A DNA stretch of 64,000 nt from Providencia rettgeri (GTDB taxonomy: Bacteria > Pseudomonadota > Gammaproteobacteria > Enterobacterales > Enterobacteriaceae). Both the position numbers and the translations under genes were made by a program. The notes under the pieces were generated by a model. It did no database searches, was not told where the DNA came from, and saw only the letters and a program-made list of their open reading frames with translations. Numbering within the stretch: the first letter of the stretch is position 1; the number at the start of each line of letters is the position of its first letter. The DNA lies in the NCBI RefSeq assembly GCF_013255915.1, contig NZ_CP053896.1, positions 1,426,001 through 1,490,000 on the forward strand, written 5' to 3'. Positions 12,036 to 24,547 of the stretch are shown here, one piece after another.

Positions 12036-12494
12036 ATGTTTCGTGGGGCAACACTGGTTAATCTCGACAGCAAAGGGCGTCTAACCGTGCCGACTCGTTA
12101 TCGAGGAATGCTGAACGAGGAATCGAAAGGGCAAATGGTTTGTACCATTGACCTTCACCAGCCATGTCTGCTGCTTTATACCTTACCTGAGTGGGAGATT
12201 ATCGAAGAAAAGCTTTCTCGGTTATCGACGATGAACCCTGCTGAACGACGCGTGCAACGGCTGTTATTGGGCCATGCAAGTGAATGCCAAATGGACAACG
12301 CGGGGCGTCTTTTGTTAGCCAGTACATTGCGTCAACACGCAGGGCTAACCAAAGAGGTCATGTTGGTTGGCCAGATTAATAAATTTGAACTTTGGGATGA
12401 ACAAACTTGGTATCAGCAAGTGGAAGATGATATTGCCGCTGAGCGCCTTACCAATGAACCACTTTCAGCCCGCTTACAGGATTTGTCACTTTAA
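12036..12494 (+). CDS. mraZ: transcriptional regulator MraZ
   Basis: MraZ is an AbrB-like, ring-forming DNA-binding protein that represses its own promoter and the dcw cluster. The 152 residues match the family exactly. Two MraZ half-domains are visible: [22 protein letters not shown] at the N-terminus and [20 protein letters not shown] near residue 88, each containing the DxxGR motif. It is the first gene of the operon, 2 bases from rsmH, with its operator at 11981-12005. Confidence 0.97.
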   Translation: MFRGATLVNLDSKGRLTVPTRYRGMLNEESKGQMVCTIDLHQPCLLLYTLPEWEIIEEKLSRLSTMNPAERRVQRLLLGHASECQMDNAGRLLLASTLRQHAGLTKEVMLVGQINKFELWDEQTWYQQVEDDIAAERLTNEPLSARLQDLSL

Positions 12495-12496
12495 TA

Positions 12497-13450
12497 ATGA
12501 CGCAACAGCAATTTAAACACGTAACAGTATTACTGGATGAAGCCGTTAATGGCTTAAACATTAAACCTAACGGTATCTACATTGATGGCACATTTGGTCG
12601 TGGTGGTCATTCAAGGTTGATATTAAGTCAGCTTGGCGAAAATGGTCGTTTAATCGCCATAGACCGTGACCCAGAGGCAATAAAAGCGGCTCAAACTATT
12701 GATGACCCTCGTTTTATGATTAAACATGGCCCATTTTCTGCGATTGCAGAGTATGTCGAAGAAGAAGGGTTGGTCGGGCAAATTGATGGCGTACTGCTGG
12801 ATTTAGGCGTTTCTTCACCCCAGTTAGATGACCCTGAACGCGGTTTTTCCTTTATGCGTGACGGGCCGTTAGATATGAGGATGGACCCAACCAAAGGGCA
12901 ATCTGCACAGCAATGGCTGATGGACGCAGAAGCGGATGACATAGCTTGGGTTTTAAAAACTTTTGGTGAAGAGCGTTTTGCTAAACGAATTGCGAGAGCG
13001 ATTGTTGAGCGTAACCATAACCCGGAAGAAGAACCGTTAACACGCACACGGCATCTTGCTGAATTAATTGCAAAAGTTAGCCCAATGAAAGACCGACATA
13101 AGCACCCAGCGACGCGTAGCTTCCAAGCCATTCGAATTTATATCAACAGTGAATTGGAAGAAATAGAAAAAGCGTTAGAAGGCGCAATGAACGTTTTAGC
13201 ACCTCAAGGGCGTTTATCAGTTATCAGTTTCCATTCGTTGGAAGACAGGTTAGTAAAACGGTTTATTCGCAAAAATAGTAAAGGTCCATCGGTGCCAGCA
13301 GGTATTCCTCTAACTGAAGCGCAGATTAAAGAGTTAGGTGCAGCGCAGTTACGTGACCTAGGTAAGATGAAACCTTCGGAAAACGAAATTGATGAAAATC
13401 CACGCGCACGTAGTTCCGTGTTGCGGTTTGCTGAGAAGGCGGCGGAATAA
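12497..13450 (+). CDS. rsmH: 16S rRNA m4C1402 N4-methyltransferase
   Basis: RsmH (MraW) methylates the N4 of C1402 in the ribosomal P site using S-adenosylmethionine (SAM). The 317 residues begin [18 protein letters not shown]. The SAM-binding [14 protein letters not shown] is near residue 30, and [21 protein letters not shown], near residue 97, is the family signature. The stop TAA shares its last base with the ATG of ftsL (taATG), indicating translational coupling. Confidence 0.98.
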   Translation: MTQQQFKHVTVLLDEAVNGLNIKPNGIYIDGTFGRGGHSRLILSQLGENGRLIAIDRDPEAIKAAQTIDDPRFMIKHGPFSAIAEYVEEEGLVGQIDGVLLDLGVSSPQLDDPERGFSFMRDGPLDMRMDPTKGQSAQQWLMDAEADDIAWVLKTFGEERFAKRIARAIVERNHNPEEEPLTRTRHLAELIAKVSPMKDRHKHPATRSFQAIRIYINSELEEIEKALEGAMNVLAPQGRLSVISFHSLEDRLVKRFIRKNSKGPSVPAGIPLTEAQIKELGAAQLRDLGKMKPSENEIDENPRARSSVLRFAEKAAE

Positions 13451-13770
13451 TGGTTCCAGAAAGGCACAGCCTAGCTCGCGTCATTGGGCGTGATTTATTT
13501 CGTTATGGCATCGTTCCTTTGATTTTATTAGTGGCAATTATTATCAGTGCTGTTTTTGTGGTAACAACGGCACATGAAACGCGTTTACTAACGGCCGCAA
13601 AAGATAAGTTGTATGAAGAAAAAGACTTGTTAGATATCGAATGGCGTAATTTGATCCTTGAAGAAAACGCCCTTGCGAGCCATAGCCGAATAGAACGTTT
13701 ATCGGTTGAAAAATTACAGATGGTGCAAGTTGAACCATCACAAGAAAAAATTATTGTTTCTAAGCAATAA
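13450..13770 (+). CDS. ftsL: cell division protein FtsL
   Basis: FtsL is a bitopic inner-membrane protein that forms the FtsQLB complex and activates FtsWI. It has 106 residues: a short cytoplasmic tail, one transmembrane helix at about residues 20-41 ([18 protein letters not shown]), then a periplasmic coiled coil rich in heptad leucines ([20 protein letters not shown]). The protein is slightly shorter than E. coli FtsL (121 residues), mostly at the N-terminus. Its start overlaps the rsmH stop by one base. Confidence 0.95.
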   Translation: MVPERHSLARVIGRDLFRYGIVPLILLVAIIISAVFVVTTAHETRLLTAAKDKLYEEKDLLDIEWRNLILEENALASHSRIERLSVEKLQMVQVEPSQEKIIVSKQ

Positions 13771-13781
13771 AAAGGTTCCTA

Positions 13782-15548
13782 ATGAAAGCACCAAAAACAG
13801 CGAAAAATAAGAAACAAGAAGAGAGTACCAGCTTTGTCCGCTGGCGCTTTATTTTGCTGTGCGGATGCATTGTCTTAGCGTTAGCAGGGTTGCTAACGCG
13901 GGTGGCTTATCTGCAAATTATTGCGCCAGAGAAACTGGTGAAAGAAGGCGATATGCGCTCTTTACGAGTGCAAGAAGTTGCGACATCACGAGGTATGATT
14001 AGCGACCGAGAAGGGCGGCAACTTGCCGTGAGTGTGCCAGTCAATGCGATCTGGGCAGACCCCAAAGAGGTATTTGAAAAAGGGGGAATAAGCAATGACG
14101 AACACTGGAAAGCACTGGCAGACGCACTTGAAATTCCATTAGAACAAATTACGAGCAAAATATCGGCCAATCCAAGAGGCCGTTTTGTGTATTTAGCGCG
14201 CCAAGTTAACCCATCTATTGGTGATTACGTTAAAAAATTAAAAATACCGGGTATTTACTTACGCAAAGAATCTCGTCGTTATTACCCATCAGGCCCAGTT
14301 ACCGCTCACTTACTGGGGGTAACAAACATTGATGGTGAAGGGATTGAAGGCGTCGAAAAAAGCTTTGACCGTTGGTTAAAAGGTGCGCCGGGTGAACGTA
14401 CAGTCCGTAAAGACCGTAATGGGCGAGTGATTGAAACCATTTCGTCTATTGACAGCCAAGCTGCGCATAATCTGACATTAAGTATTGATGAACGTATTCA
14501 ATCCATTGTTTACCGTGAATTAACACGTGGCGTGCAGGAAAATAAAGCGGAATCGGGTGTGGCAATTTTAGTTGATGTTCATACCGGTGAAATTTTAGCA
14601 ATGGCGAATAGCCCATCCTATAACCCAAATAACTTAACGGGTACATCAATGGATGCGATGCGTAACCGCGCCATTACGGATATTTTTGAGCCGGGCTCAA
14701 CAGTAAAACCTATGGTGGTAATGAGTGCGCTACATAACAAAATTATTAAAGAAAACTCAGTAATTAATACTTATCCGTATCGTATTAGTGGTCATGAGAT
14801 CAAGGACGTAGCACGATACGCTGAGCTAACTATTACTGGGATTTTACAGAAGTCGAGTAACGTAGGTGTTTCAAAACTTGCGTTAGCGATGCCTGCCACT
14901 GAGCTGGTGGATGTGTATAGCCGCTTTGGGTTTGGCAAGCCGACTAATCTGGGGTTAGTCGGGGAAAGTAGTGGCATCTTTCCAAGTAAAAAAACACGGT
15001 GGTCTGATTTAGAAAGGGCCACCTTTTCTTTTGGCTACGGGCAAATGGTAACACCGTTACAGTTAGCGCGAGCCTATGCAACGATAGGGAGTTTCGGTAT
15101 TTACCGGCCTCTATCAATCACTAAAGTTGACCCTCCCGTGCCAGGGACGCGTGTTTTTCCTGAGCCAATTATGCGTACTGTGGTGCATATGATGGAGAGT
15201 GTAGCTCTACCCGGCGGCGGGGGAGCTCGAGCAGCCATTAAAGGCTATCGCATTGCCATTAAAACCGGTACAGCAAAAAAAGTGGGCCCTGAAGGGCGCT
15301 ATGTTAATAAATATTTAGCTTATGCCGCAGGTGTTGCGCCTGCGAGTAATCCACGCTATGCGTTAGTTGTGCTTATCAATGAGCCAAGTGCAGGTAAATA
15401 CTATGGTGGTGCGGTTTCTGCCCCCGTATTTGGCTCAATCATGGGTGGGGTCTTGCGGTTGATGAACGTTGAACCCGACGCATTGCAACCAAACGAACAA
15501 AATGAAATCGTAAATAGTCAAAAAGAGGTTAAAAGTGGCAGATCGTAA
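13782..15548 (+). CDS. ftsI: peptidoglycan D,D-transpeptidase FtsI (PBP3)
   Basis: FtsI is the septal transpeptidase that cross-links peptidoglycan with FtsW, and a target of beta-lactams. The 588 residues contain a membrane anchor near residues 20-42, the PBP dimerisation domain, and the three penicillin-binding motifs: STVK (near 307), SSN (near 359) and KTGT (near 494). It overlaps murE by 14 bases (15535-15548). The length equals that of E. coli FtsI. Confidence 0.98.
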   Translation: MKAPKTAKNKKQEESTSFVRWRFILLCGCIVLALAGLLTRVAYLQIIAPEKLVKEGDMRSLRVQEVATSRGMISDREGRQLAVSVPVNAIWADPKEVFEKGGISNDEHWKALADALEIPLEQITSKISANPRGRFVYLARQVNPSIGDYVKKLKIPGIYLRKESRRYYPSGPVTAHLLGVTNIDGEGIEGVEKSFDRWLKGAPGERTVRKDRNGRVIETISSIDSQAAHNLTLSIDERIQSIVYRELTRGVQENKAESGVAILVDVHTGEILAMANSPSYNPNNLTGTSMDAMRNRAITDIFEPGSTVKPMVVMSALHNKIIKENSVINTYPYRISGHEIKDVARYAELTITGILQKSSNVGVSKLALAMPATELVDVYSRFGFGKPTNLGLVGESSGIFPSKKTRWSDLERATFSFGYGQMVTPLQLARAYATIGSFGIYRPLSITKVDPPVPGTRVFPEPIMRTVVHMMESVALPGGGGARAAIKGYRIAIKTGTAKKVGPEGRYVNKYLAYAAGVAPASNPRYALVVLINEPSAGKYYGGAVSAPVFGSIMGGVLRLMNVEPDALQPNEQNEIVNSQKEVKSGRS

Positions 15549-17022
15549 TCTTTGTGATCTACTCTCACCCTTTGGTGTGAGCACAACTCCAATCTCACTG
15601 CGTGAGATGACGCTAGACAGTCGAAAGGCTGCCGCGGGCGATCTGTTTATTGCAATAAAAGGTCATCAATCGGATGGGCGACACTATATTCCTCAAGCGA
15701 TTGCTCAAGGGGTTTCCGCTGTAATAGCAGAGGCGGAAGGTGAAGCCGTTGAAGGCGAAATTCGTTTCGTTCATGGCGTACCTGTTATTTATTTGAATGA
15801 CCTGAATAACCGTTTATCTGCACTGGCCGGTGAGTTTTACCACCAACCTTCTGCAAAAATGAAACTCGTTGGTGTAACGGGGACTAACGGTAAAACCACC
15901 ACCACACAATTAATTGCTCAATGGGCTCAAGGGCTAGGGGAAACCAGTGCAGTAATGGGAACCGTGGGTAATGGCCTATTAGGCCATGTGTCACCAAGCG
16001 AAAATACCACGGGCTCTGCGGTAGATATTCAACTTGAATTGACCCAGTTATTGAACCAAAAAGCAACATTAACAGCGATGGAAGTTTCTTCCCATGGATT
16101 AGTACAAGGCCGTGTCGCAGACTTACAGTTCGATGCCGCTGTGTTCACTAATTTAAGCCGTGATCACCTTGATTATCACGGCGATATGGAAAGCTATGAA
16201 GCCGCTAAATGGCTATTGTTTTCCACACATAATACAAAATCGCAAATTATCAATGCGGATGATGCGATTGGTTTGAAGTGGCTGCAGCGTTTACCACAAG
16301 CGTGCGCGGTGACCATGGAAAACAAAATTCCTCAAGATTGGCAAGGCCCATGGTTAAAAGCAATGGAAGTTGAATACCACGACAAAGGCGCCACTATCCA
16401 TTTTGATTCCTCATGGGGAAATGGTGACTTTGAAAGCCCATTGATGGGAGCATTTAATGTCAGCAACTTATTAGTGGCAATGGCAACTTTGCTGATGATG
16501 GACTATCCGTTAAACAAACTGCTGGCTGCTACATCTTCATTGTCACCAGTTTGCGGCCGTATGGAAGTGTTTAGTGCACCGAATAAACCGACAGTTGTTG
16601 TTGATTATGCGCATACTCCTGATGCCTTAGAAAAAGCCTTAGCGGCAGCACGCTTACATTGCAAAGGGCAATTATGGTGTGTATTTGGTTGCGGTGGTGA
16701 CCGTGACAAAGGTAAGCGCCCTCTGATGGGAGCCGCAGCAGAAGAATATGCAGATAAAATCGTGATCACAGATGACAACCCGCGCAGCGAAGACCCTATC
16801 GATATTATTAATGACATCATGGCTGGACTATTAGATTCCAGCCGTGCCTTGGCCATTCCAGGTCGTCCAGAAGCAGTGACAAACACCATTTTGCAGGCAT
16901 CTCCTGATGATGTGATTGTGATTGCAGGCAAAGGTCATGAAGATTATCAAATTATTGGTCAGCGCAAGCTAGATTACTCCGACCGTTTAACGGTGGCTCG
17001 TTTGTTGGGGGTAATCGCATGA
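15535..17022 (+). CDS. murE: UDP-MurNAc-tripeptide synthetase (meso-DAP adding)
   Basis: MurE adds meso-diaminopimelate to UDP-MurNAc-L-Ala-D-Glu. It starts at GTG 15535 ([15 protein letters not shown]), inside the end of ftsI, with agagg just upstream; the N-terminus matches enterobacterial MurE. The ATP loop [13 protein letters not shown] is near residue 112, and the meso-DAP specificity motif DNPRSEDP is near residue 413, so the substrate call is supported by sequence. The stop overlaps murF by 4 bases. Confidence 0.98.
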   Translation: MADRNLCDLLSPFGVSTTPISLREMTLDSRKAAAGDLFIAIKGHQSDGRHYIPQAIAQGVSAVIAEAEGEAVEGEIRFVHGVPVIYLNDLNNRLSALAGEFYHQPSAKMKLVGVTGTNGKTTTTQLIAQWAQGLGETSAVMGTVGNGLLGHVSPSENTTGSAVDIQLELTQLLNQKATLTAMEVSSHGLVQGRVADLQFDAAVFTNLSRDHLDYHGDMESYEAAKWLLFSTHNTKSQIINADDAIGLKWLQRLPQACAVTMENKIPQDWQGPWLKAMEVEYHDKGATIHFDSSWGNGDFESPLMGAFNVSNLLVAMATLLMMDYPLNKLLAATSSLSPVCGRMEVFSAPNKPTVVVDYAHTPDALEKALAAARLHCKGQLWCVFGCGGDRDKGKRPLMGAAAEEYADKIVITDDNPRSEDPIDIINDIMAGLLDSSRALAIPGRPEAVTNTILQASPDDVIVIAGKGHEDYQIIGQRKLDYSDRLTVARLLGVIA

Positions 17023-18383
17023 TCTCTTTAACACTCGCTCAGCTGGCACAGATTACCCAAGGGCAGATTGAGTCTGCTCCAGATACCAATGTTTTGATTA
17101 GCACTGTTAGTACTGATAGCCGTAAAATTGCTGAAAATTGCCTATTTATTGCCTTAAAAGGTGAACGCTTCGACGCCCATGATTTCGCACAACAAGTGGT
17201 GGTTACGGGAGCTAAAGCGTTACTTGTTGAGCGCAAGCTGAATGTAGATTGCCCACAAGTTATCGTGAAAGACTCGCGTATTGCGATGGGCCAATTGGCT
17301 GCATGGGTTCGTCAGCAGAGCAGAGCTCGAATCGTTGGCTTGACGGGGTCTTCGGGCAAAACATCTGTTAAAGAAATGACAGCATCTATTTTATCTGAGC
17401 GCGGTAAAACCTTATATACCGCCGGTAATTTAAACAACGATATTGGTGTGCCTTTGACACTATTTCGTTTAACAAATGATGATGAATTCGCTGTGATAGA
17501 AATGGGTGCTAATCACCCTAATGAAATCGCCTACACAACCAATATTGTTAAACCAGAAGCGGCGTTAGTTAACAATTTATTTGCTGCGCACTTAGCGGGC
17601 TTTGGTTCACCGGAAGGGGTTGCGACAGCCAAAGGTGAAATTTATCAAGGTGTTCCAGAAGAAGGAACCGCAATTGTTAACCTTGATAGCTACAGTGAAA
17701 AATGGCAGTTTCAGCCACGCCAAACTGTTTGGTATTACTCGCTAACTTCACAAGCAAAAGCGGATTTCTATCCTTCTGATATTCAAGTGAAACAGCTAAC
17801 AACAGATTTTGTGTTACATACCCCTGTTGGTAGTGTCGATATCACCTTGCCATTACCAGGGCGGCATAACATTGCTAATGTGTTAGCGGCAAGTGCATTG
17901 GCGATTTCTGTCGGCGCTAGCCTAGAAGATATCAAAAACGGCATAGCAAAAACGCAAGCGGTACCCGGGCGTTTATACCCTGTGCGCTTGAGTGAACACA
18001 AAGTGGTATTAGATGACACTTATAACGCCAATGATGGCTCAATGATCGCAGCAATTCAGGTCCTCGAAAAAATGCCGGGTTACCGCATCTTAGTGGTAGG
18101 GGATATGGGGGAACTGGGTGATTATGCCGAAGATTGCCACCAACGTGTAGGTGTTGCCGCTAAGCAGGCGGGTTTAGATAAGGTATTCAGTGTTGGTCAG
18201 TTAAGTGAGTTGATCAGCCAATTTAGTGAGTGTGGTGAGCACTTCACAGTGAAAGCAGATTTATTAACCCGACTAATTCCGCTAGCGCAGCAGAAGGACG
18301 TTGTTTCTATTTTAGTTAAAGGTTCACGCAGCTCCGCGATGGAAGATGTTGTGAATGCATTGAAGGAGTGCTTCGAATGTTAG
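17019..18383 (+). CDS. murF: UDP-MurNAc-pentapeptide synthetase (D-Ala-D-Ala adding)
   Basis: MurF ligates D-Ala-D-Ala to the tripeptide precursor, the last cytoplasmic step of the stem. The 454 residues show the Mur ligase three-domain layout: a substrate domain, the ATP loop [13 protein letters not shown] (near residue 107), and a C-terminal Rossmann domain with [11 protein letters not shown] near residue 331. ATGA overlap couples it to murE, and its last 7 bases overlap the mraY start. Confidence 0.98.
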   Translation: MISLTLAQLAQITQGQIESAPDTNVLISTVSTDSRKIAENCLFIALKGERFDAHDFAQQVVVTGAKALLVERKLNVDCPQVIVKDSRIAMGQLAAWVRQQSRARIVGLTGSSGKTSVKEMTASILSERGKTLYTAGNLNNDIGVPLTLFRLTNDDEFAVIEMGANHPNEIAYTTNIVKPEAALVNNLFAAHLAGFGSPEGVATAKGEIYQGVPEEGTAIVNLDSYSEKWQFQPRQTVWYYSLTSQAKADFYPSDIQVKQLTTDFVLHTPVGSVDITLPLPGRHNIANVLAASALAISVGASLEDIKNGIAKTQAVPGRLYPVRLSEHKVVLDDTYNANDGSMIAAIQVLEKMPGYRILVVGDMGELGDYAEDCHQRVGVAAKQAGLDKVFSVGQLSELISQFSECGEHFTVKADLLTRLIPLAQQKDVVSILVKGSRSSAMEDVVNALKECFEC

Positions 18384-19459
18384 TCTGGCTTGCCGAAATG
18401 TTAGTCCACAAGTTTTCTGTTCTGAACGTCTTTTCTTATTTGACGTTCAGGGCCATTGTCGGTTTGCTGACGGCACTCGCCATTGCTCTGTGGATGGGGC
18501 CTCATTTAATTGCTTACCTGCAGAAAATGCAAATTGGTCAAGTCGTTCGTAACGAAGGCCCTGAGTCTCACTTTAGTAAGCGTGGGACCCCAACTATGGG
18601 CGGGTTATTGATTTTATTTTCAATTACCGTTTCAACATTGTTATGGGCTCGATTAGACAACCCTTACGTTTGGTGTGTACTACTCGTGCTAGTTGGGTAT
18701 GGCATTGTCGGTTTTGTTGACGACTACCGGAAAGTGGTTCGTAAAGACACTCGTGGCTTAATCGCGCGTTGGAAATATTTCTGGCAATCCGTGATTGCGT
18801 TAATAGTTGCCTTTTCCATGTACGCGATTGGTAAAGATACCCCAGCAACTCAGTTAGTTGTACCATTTTTCAAAGACGTAATGCCACAACTGGGCATGCT
18901 GTATATTTTGCTGACCTATTTTGTGATTGTTGGAACCAGTAACGCAGTAAACCTAACCGATGGCTTGGATGGCTTAGCTATCATGCCAACGGTATTTGTT
19001 GCCGCAGGTTTTGCATTAGTGGCATGGGCAACAGGTAACGTCAACTTTGCCAGTTACTTACATATTCCATTTTTACCCCATGCAGGTGAACTGGTGATTG
19101 TTTGTACTGCCATTGTGGGGGCAGGGTTAGGCTTCTTATGGTTTAACACATACCCAGCGCAAGTATTTATGGGCGATGTCGGCTCATTGGCGCTTGGCGG
19201 TGCACTAGGGACTATTGCGGTATTACTGCGCCAAGAGTTTTTATTAGTGATTATGGGCGGTGTGTTCGTCGTTGAGACGCTGTCAGTTATTTTACAAGTC
19301 GGTTCATTTAAATTGCGTGGACAACGTATTTTCCGTATGGCACCAATTCACCACCATTATGAATTGAAGGGTTGGCCAGAACCACGTGTTATCGTGCGTT
19401 TCTGGATTATCTCGTTAATGCTAGTCCTGATTGGGCTGGCAACCTTGAAGGTGCGTTAA
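18377..19459 (+). CDS. mraY: phospho-MurNAc-pentapeptide transferase
   Basis: MraY transfers phospho-MurNAc-pentapeptide to undecaprenyl phosphate to make lipid I in the inner membrane. I place the start at ATG 18377 ([10 protein letters not shown]), which gives 360 residues like E. coli and has aaggag at 18363-18368 with an 8-base spacer; the longer frame starting at GTG 18368 is unlikely. Ten hydrophobic segments are apparent. The catalytic Asp motifs GFVDDYRKV (about residue 112) and [10 protein letters not shown] (about 190) and the loop PIHHHYEL (near 322) are all present. Confidence 0.98.
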   Translation: MLVWLAEMLVHKFSVLNVFSYLTFRAIVGLLTALAIALWMGPHLIAYLQKMQIGQVVRNEGPESHFSKRGTPTMGGLLILFSITVSTLLWARLDNPYVWCVLLVLVGYGIVGFVDDYRKVVRKDTRGLIARWKYFWQSVIALIVAFSMYAIGKDTPATQLVVPFFKDVMPQLGMLYILLTYFVIVGTSNAVNLTDGLDGLAIMPTVFVAAGFALVAWATGNVNFASYLHIPFLPHAGELVIVCTAIVGAGLGFLWFNTYPAQVFMGDVGSLALGGALGTIAVLLRQEFLLVIMGGVFVVETLSVILQVGSFKLRGQRIFRMAPIHHHYELKGWPEPRVIVRFWIISLMLVLIGLATLKVR

Positions 19460-19460
19460 G

Positions 19461-20771
19461 ATGGTTGATTATCAGGGTAAGAACGTCGTTATTATTGGGC
19501 TGGGGATCACCGGCCTATCTTGCGTTCACTTTTTCCTTGAGCGCGGCGTGGTGCCTCGCGTTATGGATACCCGTGCAGTACCGCCTGGTGTAGATAAACT
19601 CCCAGAAAATGTAGAGTGCCATAGTGGTAGTTTGAATAATAGCTGGTTACAGGCCGCCGATTTAATTGTTGCTAGTCCAGGAATTGCGTTAGCGACCCCT
19701 CAATTACAGCAGGCCGCAGAAAATGGCATCGAAATTGTGGGTGATATCGAATTATTTTGCCGTGAAGCAGATGCACCGATTGTCGCGATTACAGGTTCAA
19801 ATGGTAAAAGCACTGTCACGTCATTGGTTGGAGAAATGGCTAAAGCAGCGGGTATTTCAGTTGGTGTAGGTGGCAACATTGGTACGCCAGCACTTTCATT
19901 ACTCAATGCAGGGCATCGTTTATACGTTTTAGAACTTTCAAGCTTCCAATTAGAAACCACCTCAAGCCTAGAAGCGACCGCTGCGACAGTCTTAAATATT
20001 AGCGAAGATCATATGGATAGATATCCATTAGGTCTAGAACAGTACCGTGAAGCGAAATTAAAAATTTATCACAATGCTCAAAACTGCATTGTTAACGTAC
20101 AAGATATACTGACCTTACCCGCTAATCATACTTTGGATGAATGCATTAGTTTTGGCTTAAATAGTGGTGATTATTTCTTTGATACCCAAAAACGGGTGTT
20201 AGTGGCTCAAGGAAAAGAGCTATTAGATGTCAATGAAATGCACTTAACTGGCCAACACAATTACCTTAATGCGTTAGCCGCGTTAGCATTGGCGGATGCA
20301 GTGGATATTCCGCGTCCAGCTTGCCTTCAAGTATTGAAAGAATATGCGGGGTTAGCACATCGTTTCGAATTAGTGTTATTCAATAACGGTGTTCGCTGGA
20401 TTAATGACTCTAAAGCCACAAATGTTGGAAGTACAGAAGCGGCGTTAAATGGGTTACACGTGGATGGCAATATCTATTTATTATTAGGTGGGGATGGCAA
20501 GTCAGCTGATTTTTCACCATTAAAACAATATATTGCTGCTGATAACTACCGCTTATATTGCTTTGGTCGTGATGGGAAAGCATTAGCTGATATGGCACCT
20601 GAAAAATCAGTATTGACTGAGACTATGGAACAAAGCTTACGCCAAATTGCGCCACAATTAAAAGCGGGGGACATGGTGCTGTTATCCCCTGCATGTGCCA
20701 GTTTGGATCAGTTTAAAAGTTTTGAGCAGCGTGGAACTGTCTTTGCTCAATTAGCCCAGGAGTTAGGTTAA
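19461..20771 (+). CDS. murD: UDP-MurNAc-L-alanine--D-glutamate ligase
   Basis: MurD adds D-glutamate to UDP-MurNAc-L-Ala. The 436 residues include an N-terminal Rossmann-like domain ([18 protein letters not shown]), the ATP loop [13 protein letters not shown] near residue 110 and the C-terminal ligase domain ([17 protein letters not shown] near 312). It starts 1 base after mraY and its TAA overlaps the ftsW ATG by one base. Confidence 0.98.
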   Translation: MVDYQGKNVVIIGLGITGLSCVHFFLERGVVPRVMDTRAVPPGVDKLPENVECHSGSLNNSWLQAADLIVASPGIALATPQLQQAAENGIEIVGDIELFCREADAPIVAITGSNGKSTVTSLVGEMAKAAGISVGVGGNIGTPALSLLNAGHRLYVLELSSFQLETTSSLEATAATVLNISEDHMDRYPLGLEQYREAKLKIYHNAQNCIVNVQDILTLPANHTLDECISFGLNSGDYFFDTQKRVLVAQGKELLDVNEMHLTGQHNYLNALAALALADAVDIPRPACLQVLKEYAGLAHRFELVLFNNGVRWINDSKATNVGSTEAALNGLHVDGNIYLLLGGDGKSADFSPLKQYIAADNYRLYCFGRDGKALADMAPEKSVLTETMEQSLRQIAPQLKAGDMVLLSPACASLDQFKSFEQRGTVFAQLAQELG

Positions 20772-21964
20772 TGACGATACCGGGTGCGATGCGTTTAAAA
20801 AATTGGGTCATTGGTGAAAAAAATGGCGTGATTTCAGGCTCAACGCTTTACGACCGTACATTAGTGTGGTTGGCATTCGGTTTAGCCGCAGTGGGTTTTA
20901 TCATGGTCACATCCGCTTCCATGCCAGTTGGCCAACGCTTAACAGAAGACCCGTTCTATTTCGCTAAGCGTGATGTGGTGTATATCGTTATCGCATTTAT
21001 TTTAGCGTTGGGTGTCATGCGTATCCCGATGGCAGTTTGGGAAAAGCACAATTTCATTTTGTTGATGGTTTCACTTGGCATGCTAGTGGTGGTGCTGGTT
21101 GCAGGAAGTTCAGTTAACGGGGCATCACGCTGGATAGACATCGGTTTGGTAAAAATTCAACCAGCAGAAATTTCGAAATTTACGTTGTTTTGCTATGTGT
21201 CCAGTTACTTGGTGCGTAAATCCGATGAAGTCAGAACCCGTTTTCTTGGCTTTATTAAACCGATGTGTATTTTGATTGTTATGGCGTCATTGCTTTTATT
21301 ACAGCCTGACTTAGGGACCGTTATCGTATTAGTGGTTACCACTCTGGGATTGTTATTTTTAGCGGGCGCAAGGTTAGCGCCGTTTATTATTGGTATTGCC
21401 GCTTGCGCAGTGGGGGTATTGGCTTTGATTTGGTTCGAGCCGTACCGCTTACGTCGTGTTACATCGTTTTTGAACCCGTGGGATGACCCGTTTGGCAGTG
21501 GTTATCAGCTAACCCAATCTTTAATGGCTTTTGGTCGTGGTGAAGTGTTTGGGCAAGGGCTTGGTAATTCAGTACAAAAATTAGAGTATTTGCCAGAAGC
21601 ACACACAGACTTTATTTTCTCGGTTTTAGCTGAGGAGCTCGGGTACTTTGGCGTTGTATTGGTTCTGCTGATGGTCTTTATGTTGGCATTTAGAGCAATG
21701 ATGATTGGCCGTCGCGCATTGATGTCAAACCAATTATTCGGTGGTTATTTAGCTTGTTCAATTGGTATTTGGTTTACCTTCCAAGCCTTAGTTAACGTTG
21801 GGGCTGCATCCGGTATGTTACCGACAAAAGGTTTAACATTGCCATTAATTAGTTATGGTGGTTCGAGTTTACTGGTAATGGCTGCTGCCATTGCGATATT
21901 ACTGAGAATTGATTTTGAAACACGCCTTGAAAAAGCGCAGGCGTTTGTAAGGAGCACTAAATGA
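20771..21964 (+). CDS. ftsW: lipid II glycosyltransferase FtsW (SEDS family)
   Basis: FtsW polymerises septal glycan strands together with FtsI. The 397-residue protein has about ten transmembrane helices. SEDS signatures are visible: [13 protein letters not shown] near residue 114 (the W/R region preceding the catalytic Asp loop), [20 protein letters not shown] near 275, and [11 protein letters not shown] near 357. The start overlaps the murD stop; the end overlaps murG by 4 bases (ATGA). Confidence 0.97.
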   Translation: MTIPGAMRLKNWVIGEKNGVISGSTLYDRTLVWLAFGLAAVGFIMVTSASMPVGQRLTEDPFYFAKRDVVYIVIAFILALGVMRIPMAVWEKHNFILLMVSLGMLVVVLVAGSSVNGASRWIDIGLVKIQPAEISKFTLFCYVSSYLVRKSDEVRTRFLGFIKPMCILIVMASLLLLQPDLGTVIVLVVTTLGLLFLAGARLAPFIIGIAACAVGVLALIWFEPYRLRRVTSFLNPWDDPFGSGYQLTQSLMAFGRGEVFGQGLGNSVQKLEYLPEAHTDFIFSVLAEELGYFGVVLVLLMVFMLAFRAMMIGRRALMSNQLFGGYLACSIGIWFTFQALVNVGAASGMLPTKGLTLPLISYGGSSLLVMAAAIAILLRIDFETRLEKAQAFVRSTK

Positions 21965-23034
21965 GTCAGGCAAAGAAATTACTCGTCATGGCAGGTGGAA
22001 CTGGAGGACATGTTTTTCCAGGTTTAGCCGTGGCACATTATTTGCAGGCTCAAGGGTGGGAAATCCGTTGGTTAGGCACGGCTGACCGAATGGAAGCAAC
22101 ATTAGTGCCTAAACACGGTATCGATATTGAATTTATTCAAATTTCTGGTCTCAGGGGTAAAGGCATTGCCGCCCAACTGGGGGCGCCATGGCGTATTTAT
22201 AAAGCAATTCGCCAAGCAAAAACAATTATCAAGCGTTATCAGCCAGATGCTGTATTAGGCATGGGAGGCTATGTTTCGGGGCCCGGTGGTATTGCGGCAT
22301 GGCAATGTGGTGTACCCGTTGTGCTTCATGAACAAAATGGTATTGCAGGGTTAACGAATAAATGGCTATCTCGAATTGCAAAAAGAGTATTACAAGCCTT
22401 TCCGGGGGCATTTCCTGACGCACCAGTTGTAGGGAATCCAGTACGGGAAGATGTTTTGGCTCTACCTGCACCACAGGAACGTTTAGCGGGCCGAGAAGGC
22501 GCTATACGCGTATTGGTTGTCGGTGGTAGCCAAGGGGCACGGATTTTAAATCAGGTGATGCCTCTGGTTGCTGAAAAAGTAGGCAAACAGTTAAATATCT
22601 GGCATCAAGCGGGAAAAGGCAGTAAGGAATCGACAGAAGCATTGTATAATGAGCACATGCAAGTTTCAGTCAATTCTGAGTATAAAGTTACTGAATTTAT
22701 TGATGATATGGCGCAAGCTTACGCATGGGCAGATATTGTTGTTTGTCGGTCTGGCGCACTAACCGTAAGTGAAATTGCAGCCGCAGGTTTACCGGCTATT
22801 TTTGTTCCTTTTCAACATAAAGACCGTCAACAGTATTGGAACGCATTACCGCTAGAAAAAGCGGGGGCGGCTAAAATTTTAGAACAGTCACAATTTACCG
22901 CAGATGCTGTGGCGAGCTTATTAGGGCAATGGGACAGAAACGAATTACTCTCAATGGCTGAAAAAGCACATAGTTGTGCAATTACTGATGCAACAGACCG
23001 AGTTGCTGCCGTGATCTGTGAAGTGGCTAAATAA
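21961..23034 (+). CDS. murG: UDP-GlcNAc:lipid I GlcNAc transferase
   Basis: MurG makes lipid II on the cytoplasmic face of the inner membrane. It has 357 residues. The N-terminal [14 protein letters not shown] (residues 12-25) is the lipid I-binding glycine loop, and [11 protein letters not shown] near residue 189 and [15 protein letters not shown] near 281 form the UDP-GlcNAc site of this GT28 family enzyme. It is translationally coupled to ftsW by ATGA. Confidence 0.98.
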   Translation: MSQAKKLLVMAGGTGGHVFPGLAVAHYLQAQGWEIRWLGTADRMEATLVPKHGIDIEFIQISGLRGKGIAAQLGAPWRIYKAIRQAKTIIKRYQPDAVLGMGGYVSGPGGIAAWQCGVPVVLHEQNGIAGLTNKWLSRIAKRVLQAFPGAFPDAPVVGNPVREDVLALPAPQERLAGREGAIRVLVVGGSQGARILNQVMPLVAEKVGKQLNIWHQAGKGSKESTEALYNEHMQVSVNSEYKVTEFIDDMAQAYAWADIVVCRSGALTVSEIAAAGLPAIFVPFQHKDRQQYWNALPLEKAGAAKILEQSQFTADAVASLLGQWDRNELLSMAEKAHSCAITDATDRVAAVICEVAK

Positions 23035-23081
23035 TATTAGTCATAATTGATACCGAATTAATTTAGAAGCGAAGAAATATA

Positions 23082-24545
23082 GTGAATACACAACAATTAG
23101 CGAAATTAAGAACATCAGTGCCAGAAATGAGAAGAGTCAGGCACATCCATTTTGTCGGCATCGGCGGTGCTGGCATGGGTGGTATCGCTGAAGTGTTGGC
23201 AAATGAAGGCTATGAAATTAGTGGTTCAGATTTAGCTCCGAATGCAGTGACTCAACAATTAACCGCATTAGGGGCAACGATTTACTTTAATCACCGTCCA
23301 GAGAACGTTGAAAATGCCAGTGTTGTCGTCGTATCAACAGCGATCTCAAGTGAGAACCCAGAAATTCAAGCCGCCAAAGAATTGCGTATTCCTGTTATTC
23401 GTCGTGCAGAAATGTTAGCGGAATTAATGCGTTATCGTCATGGCATTGCTGTTGCAGGTACCCACGGGAAAACCACTACGACAGCAATGATTTCTGGGAT
23501 TTATGCACAAGCAGGCCTTGACCCCACATTTGTGAATGGGGGATTGGTTAAATCAGCAGGAACGCATGCACGTTTAGGTAGTAGCCGCTACTTGATCGCA
23601 GAAGCCGATGAAAGCGATGCTTCATTCTTGCATTTGCAACCGTTAGTTGCAGTTGTGACCAATATCGAAGCAGACCATATGGATACTTACCAAGGTGACT
23701 TCGATAATTTAACGAATACGTTCATTAATTTCTTGCACAATTTGCCATTTTACGGGCGCGCAGTGATGTGTATTGATGATCCAGTCATTCGTTCGTTACT
23801 ACCCAAAATTGGCCGCTATATCACCACTTATGGTTTTAGTGAAGACGCTGATGTGCGTATCACGCAATATGAGCAAAAAGGAAATCAAGGCTTTTTCACT
23901 ATTGCCCGTGAAAATATGCCAGAACTGACGGTGGTTCTAAATGCACCAGGGCGTCACAATGCGCTCAATGCGACAGCCGCAGTGGCGGTCGCCACAGAAG
24001 AAGGTATTGACGATTTACATATTTTATCTGCACTAGTTGAATTTCAAGGAACAGGGCGTCGCTTTGATTTCCTAGGGAATTTCCCTCTGCGAAATGTGAA
24101 TGGCAAAGAGGGTGAAGTGATGCTAGTCGATGACTATGGTCATCACCCAACCGAAGTGGATGCAACGATTAAAGCCGCGAGAGCAGGCTGGCCAGATAAG
24201 CGTATTGTAATGGTATTCCAACCGCATCGCTATACTCGTACTCGTGACTTATACGATGATTTTGTTAACGTTTTGGGGCAGGTTGATGTGCTGCTAATGT
24301 TAGACGTATATTCAGCGGGCGAAAAGCATGTACCAGGTGCGGATAGCCGCTCATTGTGCCGCTCAATTCGTGGTCGTGGTCAGATTGATCCTATTTATGT
24401 TGCAGATATTGAACAAATTCCACATATTTTAGCTCAAACTCTTGATGAAAATGATTTAATTTTAGTTCAAGGCGCAGGAAATATTGGTAAAATAGCCAAA
24501 AGCCTAGCAGAAGCAAAATTACAGCCACCGATGATTGAGGAATAA
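23082..24545 (+). CDS. murC: UDP-MurNAc--L-alanine ligase
   Basis: MurC adds the first stem residue, L-Ala. The start is GTG 23082 ([20 protein letters not shown]), which fits the conserved enterobacterial N-terminus, with gaag upstream. In its 487 residues: [17 protein letters not shown] near 24, the ATP loop [12 protein letters not shown] near 125, and [14 protein letters not shown] near 348. The 47-base gap before it is the largest within the mur genes of the cluster. Confidence 0.98.
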   Translation: MNTQQLAKLRTSVPEMRRVRHIHFVGIGGAGMGGIAEVLANEGYEISGSDLAPNAVTQQLTALGATIYFNHRPENVENASVVVVSTAISSENPEIQAAKELRIPVIRRAEMLAELMRYRHGIAVAGTHGKTTTTAMISGIYAQAGLDPTFVNGGLVKSAGTHARLGSSRYLIAEADESDASFLHLQPLVAVVTNIEADHMDTYQGDFDNLTNTFINFLHNLPFYGRAVMCIDDPVIRSLLPKIGRYITTYGFSEDADVRITQYEQKGNQGFFTIARENMPELTVVLNAPGRHNALNATAAVAVATEEGIDDLHILSALVEFQGTGRRFDFLGNFPLRNVNGKEGEVMLVDDYGHHPTEVDATIKAARAGWPDKRIVMVFQPHRYTRTRDLYDDFVNVLGQVDVLLMLDVYSAGEKHVPGADSRSLCRSIRGRGQIDPIYVADIEQIPHILAQTLDENDLILVQGAGNIGKIAKSLAEAKLQPPMIEE

Positions 24546-24547
24546 AA